Shown piece by piece: positions 43,662-45,890 of a DNA stretch of 45,890 bases. Positions within the stretch are counted from its first letter, which is position 1. The number at the start of each line of letters is the position of its first letter. The stretch is taken from the NCBI RefSeq assembly GCF_900163755.1, contig NZ_FUKI01000159.1:1-45890 (forward strand). The letters are read 5' to 3'. The position numbers and the translations under genes are program-made. The notes below the pieces were generated by a model, which was given only the letters and a program-made list of their open reading frames with translations, ran no database searches and was not told the origin of the DNA. This stretch comes from Crenothrix polyspora. Its GTDB lineage: Bacteria; Pseudomonadota; Gammaproteobacteria; Methylococcales; Methylomonadaceae.

Positions 43662-44984
43662 ATGAAAGTCACTGTATTTGGTACAGGTTATGTCGGCCTG
43701 GTTACGGGGAGTTGCCTGGCAGAAGTGGGTAACGATGTCTTATGTGTGGATATTGATGTCGCCAGAATTGCTCAACTGGCACAAGGTATTATCCCCCTCT
43801 ATGAACCCGGCCTAGAAAACATGGTGCGGGACAACCAAAAGGCCGGGCGCTTACATTTTACAACCGACATCAAGCACGCCGTAGAGCATGGTTTGTTTCA
43901 ATTTATTGCTGTGGGTACCCCGCCGGGTGAAAATGGCTCTGCCGATTTGCAATATGTACTGAATGTGGCTCACAGCATTGCAAAACACATGCAGGGTTAT
44001 CGGATTATCATTAACAAATCTACCGTGCCGGTCGGTACAGCCGATAAGGTTAAATGCCTGGTGCAAGACACACTGGATAAAAACACCCAACATATTCAAT
44101 TCGATGTCGTCTCTAATCCGGAGTTTTTAAAAGAAGGCGCAGCACTGGCTGATTTCATGAAGCCTGACCGCATTATTATTGGCACTGATAACCCCAGAAC
44201 CACTGAATTATTAAAAGTATTGTATGCGCCCTTTAACCGCAGCCACGAGCGTATTATTGCGATGGATATTCGTTATGCCGAGTTTACCAAATATGCCGCC
44301 AATGCCATGTTGGCCACTAAAATCAGCTTTATGAATGAATTGGCCAATCTGGCTGAATTTTTAGCGGTTGATATAGAAAATGTCAGGCAAGGCATTGGCT
44401 CTGATAGTCGAATAGGCTATCAGTTTATATACCCTGGTTGCGGTTATGGTGGCTCTTGTTTCCCTAAAGATATTAAAGCGCTTATAAAAACAGCGGGCGA
44501 TGTTGGCTATAACACGGAATTATTAGTGGCCGTAGAGAATATTAATAATCGCCAAAAACAGGTTTTATTTGAAAAGATTATGCACCATTACCAAGGGGAT
44601 ATTAAAGGCAAGACGTTTGCATTATGGGGGTTAGCATTTAAACCCAAAACCAATGATATTCGAGAAGCACCCAGTCGCGTATTGATTGAAGCCTTGCTTG
44701 CGGCCCATGCAAAAGTACAGGCTTATGACCCAGAAGCACAGGAAGAAATACGCCGTGTTTATGGTGACAAACAGGGATTGAGCCTTTGCAATACCCAAGA
44801 TGAAGCCTTGGAACATGCGGATGCCTTATGCATTGTTACCGAATGGAAAAACTTTTGGAGCCCTGATTTTGATGCCATAAAACACAAACTGCGCGATACG
44901 GTTATTTTTGATGGCCGAAACCTGTACCAGCCAGCACAGCTAAAATCTAAAAATATTCAGTATTATTGTATCGGCAGGCCTTAA
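43662..44984 (+). CDS. ugd: UDP-glucose 6-dehydrogenase
   Basis: 440 residues, normal length. It oxidises UDP-glucose to UDP-glucuronate with NAD+. The Rossmann motif [10 protein letters not shown] (7-16), INKSTVPVG (118-125), [14 protein letters not shown] (152-165) and the catalytic C266 in [12 protein letters not shown] are intact. It starts 22 bp after the Agt-like gene and should share the Pho-box promoter, so it likely supplies UDP-GlcA to that enzyme. Confidence 0.96.
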   Translation: MKVTVFGTGYVGLVTGSCLAEVGNDVLCVDIDVARIAQLAQGIIPLYEPGLENMVRDNQKAGRLHFTTDIKHAVEHGLFQFIAVGTPPGENGSADLQYVLNVAHSIAKHMQGYRIIINKSTVPVGTADKVKCLVQDTLDKNTQHIQFDVVSNPEFLKEGAALADFMKPDRIIIGTDNPRTTELLKVLYAPFNRSHERIIAMDIRYAEFTKYAANAMLATKISFMNELANLAEFLAVDIENVRQGIGSDSRIGYQFIYPGCGYGGSCFPKDIKALIKTAGDVGYNTELLVAVENINNRQKQVLFEKIMHHYQGDIKGKTFALWGLAFKPKTNDIREAPSRVLIEALLAAHAKVQAYDPEAQEEIRRVYGDKQGLSLCNTQDEALEHADALCIVTEWKNFWSPDFDAIKHKLRDTVIFDGRNLYQPAQLKSKNIQYYCIGRP

Positions 44985-45047
44985 GATAAATAATCAGCTA
45001 ATAACGTCATAAATCAACAGGCTAAAATAAAAAATTCACACTCAACC

Positions 45048-45722
45048 TTACTGTTCAATGGTGTACTGGCTTCTTGTTAAATACTCAAGCTCTTTATAAA
45101 TATGAAAAGCATGATCGCCTATACGCTCTAACGTTTTTGCCATGCTAAGAATACGCAGGTTGCGTTTAATGTGATTGGCATCGTTCATTATCTGTGTCGT
45201 CAACTGCAAAAACATAGTATACGAACAATCGTCATTTTTATGCACATGGGTAACAGCAATATCGATAATGATTATTTTAGAAAAAACATCCAACGTAAGT
45301 TGCAACCGCTCTTTTACCCTGTTAAACAAGGTCTCTATTTCATGGTAAATGCTGGGTATTCCGTGGTCGTTTGAAAATTGGATAGCCATTTTTGCAAAAG
45401 CCTCGGTTAATTGGCCTATCAATTTCAATTCATGAATGATTTTAATCACGGTTATTAAAAGCTTTAGGTCAAATCCACCCAATTGGTTTAAAGCCAGCAT
45501 TTGGTAGCATTGATGATCCAACGAGGCCTTGTCTGAATTAATTTGATCCATGAGGTTAAAGCTTTTTTTGGCCGCCTTAAAGTCCCCCTTCGTCAATGCC
45601 ATCATGGCCAGATCCATTTGTTGCTCGACCAATTCCCCAAGCGCCAAGACCTGGTGACAAATCCCATCCAAAGCTATAGCGGCTTTATTGCCGGTAGGCT
45701 GAACTATCTTAATAACTGCCAT
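45048..45722 (-). CDS. PhoU-like phosphate regulator
   Basis: 224 residues from the ATG at 45722 (GAG upstream; a GTG at 45728 is an alternative). Two PhoU-type three-helix repeats are suggested: MDLAMMALTKGDF and DQINSDKASLD in the first, and AKTLERIGDHAFHIYKELEYL in the second. ERIGDHA is the family hallmark. The length fits PhoU (about 230). PhoU damps PhoR/PhoB signalling through the Pst transporter. No pst or phoBR genes are in the window. Its insertion next to the Pho-box operons supports the phosphate theme; weaker conservation of the metal-binding motifs suggests a divergent paralogue. Confidence 0.8.
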   Translation of the reverse strand: MAVIKIVQPTGNKAAIALDGICHQVLALGELVEQQMDLAMMALTKGDFKAAKKSFNLMDQINSDKASLDHQCYQMLALNQLGGFDLKLLITVIKIIHELKLIGQLTEAFAKMAIQFSNDHGIPSIYHEIETLFNRVKERLQLTLDVFSKIIIIDIAVTHVHKNDDCSYTMFLQLTTQIMNDANHIKRNLRILSMAKTLERIGDHAFHIYKELEYLTRSQYTIEQ

Positions 45723-45890
45723 AACCACACTCTGTCGTTGTCGTTAATTTTTTAACACACTATCAAACTTATGTTACGGGAAGATGACCGTTCGCTTGAG
45801 GGCTGACTGACATAAGTATTACGCCCCTTTCAGTACCGTACACTTTTTAAACCAAGCCAAAGCTAGCTAATATCATGGCGTTACCTTTAG

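Noticed and set aside
45723-45840. Pho box upstream of the PhoU-like gene
   Set aside because: TGAC-containing words occur but are not in 11-bp phase.
45729-45890. A further gene at the right end
   Set aside because: Only very short frames; nothing recognisable in the last 160 bases.

Overview
The window looks like chromosomal DNA of a gammaproteobacterium. The block recA-recX-alaS-lysC, the CIRCE-controlled hrcA-grpE-dnaK cluster, ubiG and a PhoB-type Pho-box regulon all fit. The moderate GC content, many monohaem c-type cytochromes, DUF29 and Uma2 genes and abundant small palindromic repeats suggest Methylococcales (methanotroph-like). That last step is inference: no methane-oxidation gene is present.

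Region 1 (1-8.1 kb) is accessory. Three paralogous minus-strand genes encode exported proteins with one CXXCH haem motif, a fast-evolving linker (Pro/Val repeats; a short Cys unit; a ten-unit Cys-rich repeat array) and a shared C-terminal domain of about 210 residues. Each has a GG/GA-N10-GC element upstream that resembles a sigma-54 promoter. Two of them also share a 37-bp block 76-77 bp further upstream that looks like an enhancer-binding site. Next to them is a type I-secreted RTX protein whose serralysin-like zinc motif has lost every catalytic residue.

Region 2 (8.1-22 kb) holds ubiG, a YciK-like reductase, a SufT-like protein, rimK, an EAL phosphodiesterase and dnaQ. It then has the lysC-alaS-recX-recA block, interrupted by two tandem Uma2 genes and by a hicAB-like module whose hicA is intact but has no usable start codon.

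Region 3 (22-34.6 kb) starts with the heat-shock cluster: hrcA promoter plus a perfect CIRCE, then grpE, dnaK, a terminator, a DUF29 gene and dnaJ. It continues with dapB, a small unknown protein, an acyltransferase, a DUF523-DUF1722 protein, an epimerase-like protein, argG and a membrane protein.

Region 4 (34.6-45.9 kb) has a small cytochrome c, cysG, a TusA-like protein, sixA, a Lys-rich RHH-like protein and ppk2. It ends in what I consider the most interesting locus: PAP2 phosphatase plus an MJ1255-type glycosyltransferase on one strand, and an Agt-like GT4 glycosyltransferase plus UDP-glucose dehydrogenase on the other. Each operon is preceded by a four-unit, 11-bp-phased tandem Pho box with a -10 element 10 bp downstream. 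A secreted phosphoesterase lies between them and a PhoU-like gene follows. This reads as a PhoB-controlled locus for replacing phospholipids with (glucurono)glycolipids when phosphate is scarce.

At least four families of small palindromic repeats (about 70-310 bp) are scattered between genes. Several share a core ending TCAGCACGAACGG, and two families have clear terminal inverted repeats. No rRNA, tRNA, CRISPR array or complete insertion sequence was seen.
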